The notes under the pieces are model-generated. The model was not told where the DNA came from, did no database searches, and saw only the letters and a program-made list of their open reading frames with translations. This document shows positions 35,289 to 43,077 of a stretch of DNA of 64,000 nt, one piece after another. Numbering within the stretch: position 1 is the stretch's first letter; each line of letters starts with the position of its first letter. The position numbers were made by a program, and so were the translations under genes. The stretch comes from Methanothrix soehngenii GP6 (GTDB lineage: Archaea; Halobacteriota; Methanosarcinia; Methanotrichales; Methanotrichaceae), in the NCBI RefSeq assembly GCF_000204415.1, contig NC_015416.1, positions 2,294,001 through 2,358,000 of the forward strand, written 5' to 3'.

Positions 35289-36575
35289 TCATCCCGCCCT
35301 TCCATGGCATTTCTTGTATTTCAGCCCACTGCCACAGGGGCAGGCATCGTTCCTTCCTGGCTTGAAGATGACCTGGGGAATCTTGCCGTCCTTGGTGTAT
35401 TTCATAATGCTAGCTGGAGCCCGGCCCAGGCGGAGTTCATGAGCCATGAACCGCATCGGCCCGTCAATGTGCCTGAAGAACTCCTTGTAGCCGGCGCACA
35501 GATAGTTTAGACCAGATTTTCCGTCAGGCGTTTTTATAAAGCGGTTCTTAGGGCATTCGCCATTGCAGACGAATCTCACCTCGCAGCGGCGGCAATATTC
35601 CGGCAGCGCGTCGAGCTTATCCCGACCGAACTTCTGCTGCTTTGTCGATCTGGCCAATCCGGCCATGTCCCTCTTCCAGATATTGCCCAGAAGGTATTTC
35701 GGTTCAACAAAGTGATCACAAGAGTACATGTCTCCGTTATGCTCCAAGGCCATGGCCGTGCCGCAAGTCTCTGAAAATGCGCACATTCCGGAAGGCATTC
35801 CAGACCAGGCGGCTAAAGCCACATCGAATATCTGAACAAAAATCCTCCCTACATCTCTGCACACCCATTCATTGAAGACAGAGATCAAGAAACGGCCATA
35901 CTGTTCCGCTTTCACTGAACGATCGGTGACGACATCTCCCTCCTGAAAGCCGGTGTCGTTTTCTCTCTCCACTATGGGTATAAACTGGATGAAATTAGCT
36001 TTCACTTCATCTCTGAGAAAACGGTAAACCTCCAGTGGATGATCGCCGTTGGCGGCATGAACTGTGGTAAGGATGTTGTAGTCCACCTTATGATGCCGCA
36101 GGAGTCGGGCCGCCTTCATCACCCTGTCAAAGGTAGGCTTTCCTGTCTTGTCCACTCGATAAGCGTCGTGAAACTCTCTGGGCCCGTCCAGGGATAGACC
36201 TATGAGAAAGTTGTTTTCGCGGAAGAATTCGCACCATTCGTCGTCAAGCAGAGTGCCATTGGTCTGCATGGTGTTCTGGATAATCATATCCGGACGGCTG
36301 TACTTATGCTCGATCTGGACCGAACGCCGGAAGAAATCCAAGCCCATCAGCGTGGGCTCGCCGCCCTGCCAGGCGATGGTAGCCTGTGGAATTCTCTGCG
36401 CTTCCAAGTACTGGCGGATATATGTCTCCAGCAGTTCATCGGACATCCTGAAGCTGCTGCCAGGATAAAGGCTCTTCTTTGAGAGAAAGAAGCAGTACTT
36501 GCAGCCTAAATTGCATGCTGCTCCCGTGGGCTTGGCCAGCAGATGAAAGCCGGGCAATGAGTCTGTCTTTCCCAT
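35289..36575 (-). CDS. Anaerobic sulfatase-maturating radical SAM enzyme (anSME)
   Basis: About 428 aa. The radical SAM motif is CNLGCKYCFFL (residues about 26-36), followed by IAWQGGEPTLMGLDFF and LSLDGPREFHDAYR. The C-terminal SPASM region binds auxiliary clusters (CAFSETCGTAMAL; YSCDHFVEP; YCRRCEVRFVCNGECPKNR). The extreme C-terminus carries a zinc-binding SEC-C motif (NDACPCGSGLKYKKCHG). This family oxidises the sulfatase active-site Cys or Ser to formylglycine; the neighbouring Cys-type sulfatase is the obvious substrate. ATG 36575 gives the conserved N-terminus; a TTG at 36596 is possible. Confidence 0.93.
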   Translation of the reverse strand: MGKTDSLPGFHLLAKPTGAACNLGCKYCFFLSKKSLYPGSSFRMSDELLETYIRQYLEAQRIPQATIAWQGGEPTLMGLDFFRRSVQIEHKYSRPDMIIQNTMQTNGTLLDDEWCEFFRENNFLIGLSLDGPREFHDAYRVDKTGKPTFDRVMKAARLLRHHKVDYNILTTVHAANGDHPLEVYRFLRDEVKANFIQFIPIVERENDTGFQEGDVVTDRSVKAEQYGRFLISVFNEWVCRDVGRIFVQIFDVALAAWSGMPSGMCAFSETCGTAMALEHNGDMYSCDHFVEPKYLLGNIWKRDMAGLARSTKQQKFGRDKLDALPEYCRRCEVRFVCNGECPKNRFIKTPDGKSGLNYLCAGYKEFFRHIDGPMRFMAHELRLGRAPASIMKYTKDGKIPQVIFKPGRNDACPCGSGLKYKKCHGRAG

Positions 36576-36691
36576 TGATGGTGGAAATTTCCTCAAAGCA
36601 AATCAATCTTCCCCCAATTAGGTTTTCAGCTCCACTAGATGCTCTGCCGTTCTGGTCATCTGGGAGTAGGACTGGCGCTGCAATACGCTCT

Positions 36692-37117
36692 CTAATCGGG
36701 CAAAACCAAGCAACCCTGCTCAAGTTCGAAATGAGGATTCCAGGCAATCTCCCAGGGATGCCCATCTGGATCGGCAAAATATCCTGAATAGCCACCCCAT
36801 TCGGGTGCCTGGGCTGGCTTAAGGATGCTACCTCCGGATTGAATAGCTTGAGATAAAACCAAATCCACCTCTTCACGGGTTGCTACATTATGGGCAAGGG
36901 TGATTCCGCCAAATCCTCCAGGATCCCTAACATTGGCATCTAAGGCCAGCAATTCTCTGGGAAATAAAGCCAATGCAGTGCCTGTGCTCAATTTGAATAT
37001 CGCAAAATCTCCTGCGCTAACGCTGGACATTGGCCATCCAAGACCATCTCGATAGAATCGAATGGCTTTATCCAGATCTCGAACCCCTAGCGTGACGATG
37101 TTCAATCGTGCTTCCAT
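36692..37117 (-). CDS. VOC-superfamily (glyoxalase/dioxygenase fold) protein
   Basis: 141 aa with paired beta-alpha-beta-beta-beta modules: LNIVTLGVRDLDKAIRFYRD and GLGWPMSS at the start, and GGYSGYFADPDGHPWEIAWN at the end, with a Glu likely at the metal site. The superfamily includes glyoxalases and fosfomycin-resistance enzymes, and the function cannot be fixed from sequence. It stands alone between the maturase and an exported protein gene, both on the same strand. Confidence 0.82.
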   Translation of the reverse strand: MEARLNIVTLGVRDLDKAIRFYRDGLGWPMSSVSAGDFAIFKLSTGTALALFPRELLALDANVRDPGGFGGITLAHNVATREEVDLVLSQAIQSGGSILKPAQAPEWGGYSGYFADPDGHPWEIAWNPHFELEQGCLVLPD

Positions 37118-37180
37118 ATTTAACTCCTCTGAATTAGAGGGTTTAATGCTGCCAGAGGCATTAAAGGCTCCTCTCCGAAC

Positions 37181-37873
37181 CTAACCTTGATCCGAATCAT
37201 CAAACACGATCTTCTTCTGGGTCTGGAATGATCCCGAATAGGACTGTTTGCTTCTATTCATATAGATCGACCACCCACGTCTGTTCTCGAGGTCCCACTT
37301 TCCGTCAAAGGCGAGCGCTGTGTCGTAGATCATAGAATTATTGAAGCGGTCAAAAGACCTGATCGCATTGGTCTCACTCCGGTCCACATGGCTCAGATTG
37401 AACCTCTCCCGGACAGTTGCGCCGGTGCCGTTCTCGAATAAGGGCAGGCTCATGCTTTTCCTATTCTTGAGCTGTCCGCCAGCGAAGACCAGATCGTCCT
37501 TCTGGGTGAATTCCACCTCCTGGCGAATCTTGCTCATGTTGCGCAGAGATTCGAGGCTGATCGATCCAGAGCCTTTCATCCAGCCGCTGGAATCCACTCC
37601 AGTATCGTGAAATGATCCCTTGATGGAAACCTCGCCCGAACCCCTCACCGTTGATGATTCTTCAAAACGAAACTCCATATCCGCAACAGTGCTCTTACAT
37701 ATGGGATTATTATGGCCAAGGTCGGGAGTTGAATTGAGAAGATTGGCGCCAAGATCTTCTATTTCGGTTGCTGCTGCTTCTCCAGTATCGCAGAAAAAGC
37801 CTGCCGCAAGAGCCGTTGCCGCCACACTCACGATGAGCATTAGACAGAATGAATTCCCGATCACTGGAATCAT
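37181..37873 (-). CDS. Exported protein of unknown function
   Basis: 230 aa. The signal peptide is NSFCLMLIVSVAATALAAGF. The mature protein is beta-rich with repeated Gly/Ser-flanked strands (RGSGEVSIKGSFHDTG; MKGSGSISLESLRNMSKIRQ) and several N-x-S/T sequons, consistent with a secreted or surface glycoprotein. Start is ATG. No recognised family. Confidence 0.65.
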   Translation of the reverse strand: MIPVIGNSFCLMLIVSVAATALAAGFFCDTGEAAATEIEDLGANLLNSTPDLGHNNPICKSTVADMEFRFEESSTVRGSGEVSIKGSFHDTGVDSSGWMKGSGSISLESLRNMSKIRQEVEFTQKDDLVFAGGQLKNRKSMSLPLFENGTGATVRERFNLSHVDRSETNAIRSFDRFNNSMIYDTALAFDGKWDLENRRGWSIYMNRSKQSYSGSFQTQKKIVFDDSDQG

Positions 37874-37953
37874 AATTGAAAGATTAGATAATTAATCTTT
37901 TGATACCTTCAGATCTGTTCGTGACCTGGGTTCCGACCCTGTATGCTGTAACC

Positions 37954-38649
37954 TTATTCGGTCAGCTCGAAGTATACTCGTCGGTTGGCCTTTCCCTTGT
38001 TCTCTGCCTTTACCAGCTTAATTCCCTTTATCTCACCAGTTCTGCCGACATGAGTCCCTCCGCATGCCTGCCGGTCCACGCCCTCGATCTCAACCACCCT
38101 TATCTCCTCTCTATCCGGGACATCCATGGCAAGACGCACCAGATCCGGTATAGCCATGGCCTCAGCTCTTGGCAGCAGGCTTATCCTTACAGCATGATCC
38201 TCGGAGATCAACTGGTTGGCCTGGTCAACATATTCGGCTATCTTCGATTTGTCAAAGGCTTCCAGGCTGAAGTCCACCCTCGACCGGGCAATATCTATCT
38301 GGTTTCCAGTTATCCTGGCGCCAGTTTTATCGAATATTACCGAGCTGAGAATATGGCAGGCGGTATGGCTGCGCATAAATCTGTAACGTCGATCCCAATC
38401 TATTCTTCCCGATACCCTATCTCCCGGAGCAAGGCCGGTCCTGTCCATGATGTGGATTGGTCCTGACGGCTCAACTCTCAAGACGCAAAACTCATCCTCA
38501 TCTCGAAATAATGACCCCAAATCCGATGGCTGTCCACCTGATTGAGGATAGAATGCAGTCTCTTCAAGGATGACGCCATCCCCCTTTACATCAGCAACAG
38601 TCGTATCAAAAGATCGTATGTAACTATCTTCGATATAGATTGACTTCAT
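37954..38649 (-). CDS. alaX: Alanyl-tRNA editing protein AlaX
   Basis: About 231 aa, matching the stand-alone AlaX-M trans-editing proteins that hydrolyse Ser- or Gly-tRNA(Ala). It has the N-terminal barrel (ETAFYPQSGGQPSDLGSL) and the zinc-binding editing site HTACH (SHTACHILSSVIF), with the second half of the site in RQACGGTHVGRTGEI. ATG 38649 is chosen; a GTG two codons earlier is equivalent. It lies 18 nt after the truncated UbiA gene. Confidence 0.94.
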   Translation of the reverse strand: MKSIYIEDSYIRSFDTTVADVKGDGVILEETAFYPQSGGQPSDLGSLFRDEDEFCVLRVEPSGPIHIMDRTGLAPGDRVSGRIDWDRRYRFMRSHTACHILSSVIFDKTGARITGNQIDIARSRVDFSLEAFDKSKIAEYVDQANQLISEDHAVRISLLPRAEAMAIPDLVRLAMDVPDREEIRVVEIEGVDRQACGGTHVGRTGEIKGIKLVKAENKGKANRRVYFELTE

Positions 38650-38667
38650 CGCCACAATGTTAACCCA

Positions 38668-38931
38668 TTATTTTATCAGCTTATCGGCGGGGTGATTCAC
38701 CCGATCCACCTCCAGGTCAAAATAGTCGTTGGTGATCATGGCGGTGCCGGAGATGAAAAAGCCGGCAAGAAAGCCAAGAATTCCAATAGAGGCTTCTGGC
38801 ACTGATCCGGATGCTATCACCTCGCCAGCCACAACGCATACCCCAGCAGCACTTGGCAGCTCGGGCTTCACCAGATCGTGCACTGCTTTTGCCTTTGCTG
38901 CAATTCCAGTGCCAGGAGAATTGTCACTCAT
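38668..38931 (-). pseudogene. Truncated UbiA-family prenyltransferase
   Basis: An 87-codon frame holding only the first part of a UbiA enzyme: a leading helix with HDLVKPELPSAAGVCVVAGE, a membrane helix (EASIGILGFLAGFFISGTAM) and the first Asp-rich motif NDYFDLEVDRVNHPADK. Intact archaeal homologues (digeranylgeranylglyceryl phosphate synthase group) are about 280 residues with a second Asp motif; here the frame stops just after the first motif and alaX follows. An intact paralogue presumably exists elsewhere, since archaeal lipid synthesis needs one. Confidence 0.8.
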
Positions 38932-38949
38932 GGAAAAGGGGTTTAGTGC

Positions 38950-40362
38950 TCAGCTCTCGCTCCACTTCCCATTCTTCCTCAGCCAATGGTCTATATCCGC
39001 GGCAGCGATCTTGCCCGCTCCCATGGCACTGATCACCGTCGCTCCACCGGTGGTGATGTCTCCTCCTGCCCAGACCCCTTCCATGGTGGTCCTTCCACGT
39101 TCGTCCACCACTAAAGTCCCCCACTTTGTCGCCTTGAGCTCAGGCGTGCTGGAGGTGATGAGGGGATTGGGCACCGTTCCCACGGCGATGACCACTGTAT
39201 CCACGTTCACTATATGCTCTGAGCCCTTCTTCACCCTGGGGCTTCTCCTGCCGGAGGCATCTGGTTCGCCCAGCTCCATTTCCACCACCTCCATGGCATT
39301 GACCATGCCCCGGTGGTCGCCCAAAAACCGGGTAGGATTGGTGAGGAAGTCGAAGATCACTCCCTCTTCCATGGCGTTTTCCACCTCCTCCAGGCGAGCA
39401 GGCATCTCCTCCCGAGAGCGGCGGTAGATTATGTGCACTTCATCTGCTCCCAGACGCAATGCCGACCGGGCGGCGTCCATCGCCACATTTCCTCCTCCCA
39501 CCACGGCCACCTTCTTACCCTTTTTAATGGGAGTGTCATAATCGGGGAATTTGTAGGCCTTCATCAGGTTGACCCGGGTGAGGTACTCATTGGCAGAGTA
39601 GATGCCGCTCAGGTTCTCGCCGGGGACATTGAGAAATCGTGGTGCTCCGGCGCCGATCCCCAGGAATACGGCATCGTAGCCGCCCTTGAGAAGCTCATCT
39701 ATCTGGACCTGTTTGCCCACCACAGAGTCCAGCTCCAGCTCAGCGCCGAGGGACTTGACATACTCGATCTCCGAGCGGACGATCCCCTTGGGCAGGCGGA
39801 ACTCGGGAATTCCGTAGACCAAGACCCCTCCGCCCTCGTGCAGGGCCTCGAAGATGGTGACCTTGTGGCCCATTCTGGCCAGGTCTGCAGCGCAGGTGAG
39901 CCCTGCGGGACCGGAGCCCACAACAGCAGCGCTCTTGCCTGAGGGAGGCAGCAGCTCGCAGGGCGGGCACTTTTTCGTCACCCGCTCCCAGTCGGCCACA
40001 AAGCGCTCCAGGCGACCTATGGCTATGGGCGCGCCCTTCTTTCCAAGAACGCAACGGCTCTCGCACTGCACCTCCTGGGGACAGACCCGGCCGCAGATCC
40101 CGGGTAGGCTGTTTTTTCCTTTTAGCGATAATGCCGCTCCGGGCATATCACCATCCCGCAGGGCGAGGATGAATTCGGGGATGTTCACTCCCACGGGGCA
40201 GCCTTCAACGCATTTGGGCTTCTTGCACTGGATGCACCTGTTGGCCTCTAGAGCCGCTTGCTCTGGAGTGTAGCCCAGGGCAACCTCCTCGAAATTGCTC
40301 CTCCTCTTCTCTGGAGATTGCTTGGGCATCTCCACCCGGTTTAACTTCAACTTTTCTGCCAT
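38950..40362 (-). CDS. gltA: GltA/NfnB-type NADPH-dependent oxidoreductase (glutamate synthase small-subunit family)
   Basis: About 470 aa. The N-terminal ferredoxin-like domain has CIQCKKPKCVEGCPVGVNIP and CGRVCPQEVQCESRC. It is followed by FAD binding (AAVVGSGPAGLTCAADLARM), a NADPH-binding domain (VAVVGGGNVAMDAARSALRL; IIYRRSREEMPAR) and the FAD C-terminal motif VWAGGDITTGGATVISAMGA. The family includes archaeal GltA and the large subunit of electron-bifurcating NfnAB. A SudB/NfnA-like gene lies divergently 307 nt away, so an Nfn-like complex is plausible. ATG 40362 follows a GGTG site; GTG 40371 is the alternative. Confidence 0.92.
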   Translation of the reverse strand: MAEKLKLNRVEMPKQSPEKRRSNFEEVALGYTPEQAALEANRCIQCKKPKCVEGCPVGVNIPEFILALRDGDMPGAALSLKGKNSLPGICGRVCPQEVQCESRCVLGKKGAPIAIGRLERFVADWERVTKKCPPCELLPPSGKSAAVVGSGPAGLTCAADLARMGHKVTIFEALHEGGGVLVYGIPEFRLPKGIVRSEIEYVKSLGAELELDSVVGKQVQIDELLKGGYDAVFLGIGAGAPRFLNVPGENLSGIYSANEYLTRVNLMKAYKFPDYDTPIKKGKKVAVVGGGNVAMDAARSALRLGADEVHIIYRRSREEMPARLEEVENAMEEGVIFDFLTNPTRFLGDHRGMVNAMEVVEMELGEPDASGRRSPRVKKGSEHIVNVDTVVIAVGTVPNPLITSSTPELKATKWGTLVVDERGRTTMEGVWAGGDITTGGATVISAMGAGKIAAADIDHWLRKNGKWSES

Positions 40363-40417
40363 TTCTTCCACACCGCGCCTCAGAGGCTATGATCTCTTAG
40401 CGCTGAGCATCGCCCTG

Positions 40418-40431
40418 CTATATAAAAAAGA
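40418..40431 (-). promoter_or_regulatory. TATA box for the gltA-type gene
   Basis: Minus-strand CTTTTTTATATAGC lies about 60 nt upstream of the chosen ATG, predicting a leader of about 30 nt. It is in the divergent region shared with the SudB-like gene. Confidence 0.65.
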
Positions 40432-40495
40432 TTTTCCTTTCAGAGCAACCTACTAATACGATCAATCCGCATCATCTTCTGGTGCGGTCGGGAAC

Positions 40496-40648
40496 ATGTC
40501 GGAGTTCAAGCTTGCCAACGATGGGCGAGAGGTTGTGGTCTTGAAGGGATCGACAATTCCAGAAGCGGCCCAAAAAGCTGGCTTTTATGCGCTAGCGCTC
40601 TATGCCGCTGCGCCAAAAAGTCCCCGGCGGGAGTGGTCTATTCGCTGA
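40496..40648 (+). CDS. Possible 50-aa protein upstream of the SudB-like gene
   Basis: ATG 40496 to TGA 40648, beginning MSEFKLANDGREVVVLKGST and ending AAAPKSPRREWSIR. Codon choice is similar to neighbouring genes, and it ends 20 nt before the SudB-like ATG on the same strand, so it could be cotranscribed. No ribosome binding site or family is evident. Confidence 0.4.
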   Translation: MSEFKLANDGREVVVLKGSTIPEAAQKAGFYALALYAAAPKSPRREWSIR

Positions 40649-40668
40649 ATAAAGTTCGAGGAGGCTAG

Positions 40669-41595
40669 ATGTACGAGATAGTAACCAAGGAGACAGTGGC
40701 TCCCAATATCATCCATATGAAGTTCAAGGCGCCCAAGATCGCCAGCAGCGCGAAGCCCGGTCAGTTTGTGATCATCAGGGTGGACGAGAAAGGGGAGAGG
40801 ATTCCCATGGGCCTTGCCGGCTGGGACGAAAAAGAGGGAACAGTAGATATCGTCTTCTATGTCCTGGGAACCAGCACTGCAAAGCTATCCACCATGTGTG
40901 AAGGCGATTCTCTGGCCAACATCGCCGGCCCCCTGGGCAAGCCCTCGGAGATCGAGAACTTCGGCCGGGTGATATGCGCCTGCGGCTGCTTCGGCGTGGG
41001 GCCCTCGCTACCACTGGTCAAGGCCCTCAAGGAGAAAGGCAACTATGTCATCACCGTGGTGGAGGGCCGGGGCCCGGATTTCGTCTTCTGGACGGACAGG
41101 CTGGGAGAATTCAGCGACGAGGTTCATGTGGTGACAGGCTGCGGCAAGACCGCCTGGGCCAATGACTTCATCGAGCAGGAGCTGCAATCCGGAAAAAAGA
41201 TCAACAGGATCTTCGCCCACGGCTGTCCCTTTATGATGAAGGTCTCCTCGGATGCATCTCGTGCTGCGGGAGTGGACACGACTGTGAGCCTGACTCCGAT
41301 CATGGTTGACGGAACGGGGATGTGCGGAGCCTGCCGGGTGGAGGTGGGAGGAGAGACCAAGTTCGCCTGCGTGGATGGGCCGGAATTCGAGGGGCACGAT
41401 ATTAACTGGGATGGGCTGGTACTGAGGCTGCGCCAGTTGATACCGGAGGAGGACAAGTCCTTCAACATTTGGGAGAGAGACAACTGGCATAAATTGATGG
41501 ACTGCCGGCATAAGAAGAGCTTCAACCCTGCAAAGAGAATGAGCGTCGAGGAGATAGAGCATACCGAGGCCAACTGCAAGCTGGCGGGGGTTTAA
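40669..41595 (+). CDS. Sulfide dehydrogenase/NfnA-like FAD-NAD(P) oxidoreductase subunit (SudB family)
   Basis: 308 aa. It has the ferredoxin-reductase FAD domain (SAKPGQFVIIRVDEKGERIP), a NAD-binding domain (CACGCFGVGPSLPLVKALKE; VVEGRGPDFVFWTDRLGEF) and a C-terminal 2Fe-2S cysteine pattern (DGTGMCGACRVEVGGETKFA CVDGPEF region). It pairs with GltA-type proteins in NfnAB, SudAB and related complexes that move electrons between ferredoxin, NAD(H) and NADP(H). A GAGGAGG site lies 5 nt before the ATG. The partner-like gene is divergent. Confidence 0.9.
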   Translation: MYEIVTKETVAPNIIHMKFKAPKIASSAKPGQFVIIRVDEKGERIPMGLAGWDEKEGTVDIVFYVLGTSTAKLSTMCEGDSLANIAGPLGKPSEIENFGRVICACGCFGVGPSLPLVKALKEKGNYVITVVEGRGPDFVFWTDRLGEFSDEVHVVTGCGKTAWANDFIEQELQSGKKINRIFAHGCPFMMKVSSDASRAAGVDTTVSLTPIMVDGTGMCGACRVEVGGETKFACVDGPEFEGHDINWDGLVLRLRQLIPEEDKSFNIWERDNWHKLMDCRHKKSFNPAKRMSVEEIEHTEANCKLAGV

Positions 41596-41620
41596 TGCAA
41601 CGGGAGTGCGGAGGGTCACG

Positions 41621-41966
41621 AATTCCCCATCCTTTAGGTTGGGGATGAAGTGAACCCTCGCCCGGATTTCATGTTTTCCTGAGACTGATTAGCTGGCGAT
41701 AATGCAACCGAACGCTGATACGAGATTATTCTGATGTACAGATCCAGGAAACCGAAGGTTCGGATGTTTCTGAAATCCGGCTAACCGGGCGCGCGGCCCG
41801 AAGCATACCCCATCCCGCTTTCTGATCGCATCCATAACTGCACTCAGTGCGGGCTATCCTTGGATCGAGATTGGAATGCGGCAATCAATATTCTCAGATT
41901 GGGACTACAATCTGTCGGAATCAAAACCGTTGAAGCCTGCCCCTTTTAAGGGGTGGGAGTAGTCAC
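41621..41966 (+). mobile_element. Internally deleted TnpB element (non-autonomous remnant)
   Basis: The left end CCCCATCCTTTAGGTTGGGG followed by ATGAAG and the right end CCCCTTTTAAGGGGTGGGAG followed by TAGTCAC match the ends of the 15.6-16.8 kb element in form. Between them only about 180 unrelated or strongly diverged bases and the last 43 codons of tnpB (41821-41949) remain. It was therefore derived from the same lineage by a large internal deletion. Confidence 0.8.
41821..41949 (+). pseudogene. C-terminal fragment of tnpB
   Basis: It encodes SDRIHNCTQCGLSLDRDW then NAAINILRLGLQSVG, differing from the intact copy at 16.69-16.81 kb by only a few residues, and ends IKTVEACPF. The final zinc-ribbon half and the third RuvC motif survive; everything upstream is lost. 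Confidence 0.88.
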
Positions 41967-42127
41967 CCACTGCAAACCGCAAGCCTTTTACGTCATATCC
42001 CGGCAAGGAGTGTCCACAATTGCGAGCGATTCACTGAGCAGTTCGTCCGGGAGCAGCATAGATCAAGGAATGAAGTATCTGCAGCTCCTGGTCGGGACTG
42101 CACTCGCCCGTCTGGGAGGGAGAGACA
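41967..42127. other. Leader region of the formate/nitrite-family channel gene
   Basis: There is no credible gene here. An open frame through it on the plus strand crosses the ribosome binding site and ends inside the next gene, so it is probably chance. The sequence ends in GGGAGGGAGAGACA, a strong ribosome binding site for the downstream gene. Confidence 0.4.
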
Positions 42128-43042
42128 ATAGCATTCAAAGTTCCCGCTGATATCGCTAAGGCAGCAATAGCTGCCGGATGCACGAAATGCAATATGACCT
42201 GGCAGAAGCTGCTGGTTTTAGGCTTTTTGGCCGGGGCCTATATCGCCTTTGGAGCCCTTTTGAGCGAGATTGTGGCCGGAGGCCTCTCCAACGGCACCAT
42301 AACCGGCCCAGACGGCGAGATCTGGAAGATCGCTATGCCAGGGGGCCTGGTCAAGTTCGCCGCCGGAGCGGTCTTCCCCGTGGGCCTGATGCTGGTCGTC
42401 ATCGCCGGATCGGAGCTCTTTACCGGCAACTGCATGTTCGCCCCCATCAGCGTCCTGAACGGAGAGGCAAGCCTGGGAGGCCTGGTCAAGAACTGGTCGC
42501 TCGTCTACGTAGGCAACCTGGTGGGATCGGTCTTCGTCGCCTACTTCCTTGCTTACCAGTGCGGACTGTTCGATAACCTCCCCTGGGCGGGCTGGGCGGC
42601 AACCGTGGCCAACACCAAGTGCGGCCTGGACTTCAGCACCGCCTTCCTGCGAGGGATAGGCTGCAACTGGCTGGTTTGCCTCGCCGTCTGGCTGGCCATC
42701 AGCTCAGAGGACGTGATAAGCAAGATCTTCTCCTGCTGGTTCCCCATCATGGCCTTCGTTACCATTGGCTTTGAGCATAGCGTGGCCAATATGTTCTTCA
42801 TTCCTCTTGGCATCTTCGCCGCCAACGATCCGGCCATCGCCGCTAATTTGGCGACCGCTGGAGTGGCTACGACCAACCTCGCCGGTGGAATGGGATGGTA
42901 CAACTTCTTTATCACCAATCTTATTCCAGTAACGCTGGGCAATATCGTGGGAGCGGCCCTCTTCGTGGCGGCGCTCTACTGGTATGTCTATCTCAAGGGG
43001 CCAGTCTGCAAGGCAATCCCTGAGAAGGGAGCAAAGAAGTAA
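42128..43042 (+). CDS. fdhC: Formate/nitrite transporter family channel (FdhC type)
   Basis: About 304 aa with six membrane helices. FNT motifs are [41 protein letters not shown], and [16 protein letters not shown], with the pore histidine region in EHSVANM. The first ATG (42194) would remove the conserved N-terminal amphipathic helix. The frame extends upstream through [16 protein letters not shown] to an ATA at 42128, 8 nt after GGAGG, which matches the family start [11 protein letters not shown]; no ATG, GTG or TTG lies between that site and 42194. Transport of formate (or a similar small anion) is inferred. It is followed by an OFA-type transporter. Confidence 0.93.
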   Translation: MAFKVPADIAKAAIAAGCTKCNMTWQKLLVLGFLAGAYIAFGALLSEIVAGGLSNGTITGPDGEIWKIAMPGGLVKFAAGAVFPVGLMLVVIAGSELFTGNCMFAPISVLNGEASLGGLVKNWSLVYVGNLVGSVFVAYFLAYQCGLFDNLPWAGWAATVANTKCGLDFSTAFLRGIGCNWLVCLAVWLAISSEDVISKIFSCWFPIMAFVTIGFEHSVANMFFIPLGIFAANDPAIAANLATAGVATTNLAGGMGWYNFFITNLIPVTLGNIVGAALFVAALYWYVYLKGPVCKAIPEKGAKK

Positions 43043-43077
43043 CAATGCCCGGCAGTTCTATTGGCTGCAAATAGAGC

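Noticed and set aside
36436-36876. 146-codon minus-strand frame between the maturase and the VOC protein
   Set aside because: It overlaps both genes in another frame, and its sequence has no coding character in the overlaps.
41740-41800. GGTTCGGATG-containing stretch as a tRNA T-loop
   Set aside because: No matching acceptor stem, anticodon arm or D-loop can be built around it.
41953-42150. 66-codon plus-strand frame upstream of the channel gene
   Set aside because: It crosses the ribosome binding site and start of the channel gene in another frame and begins inside the deleted TnpB element's right end.
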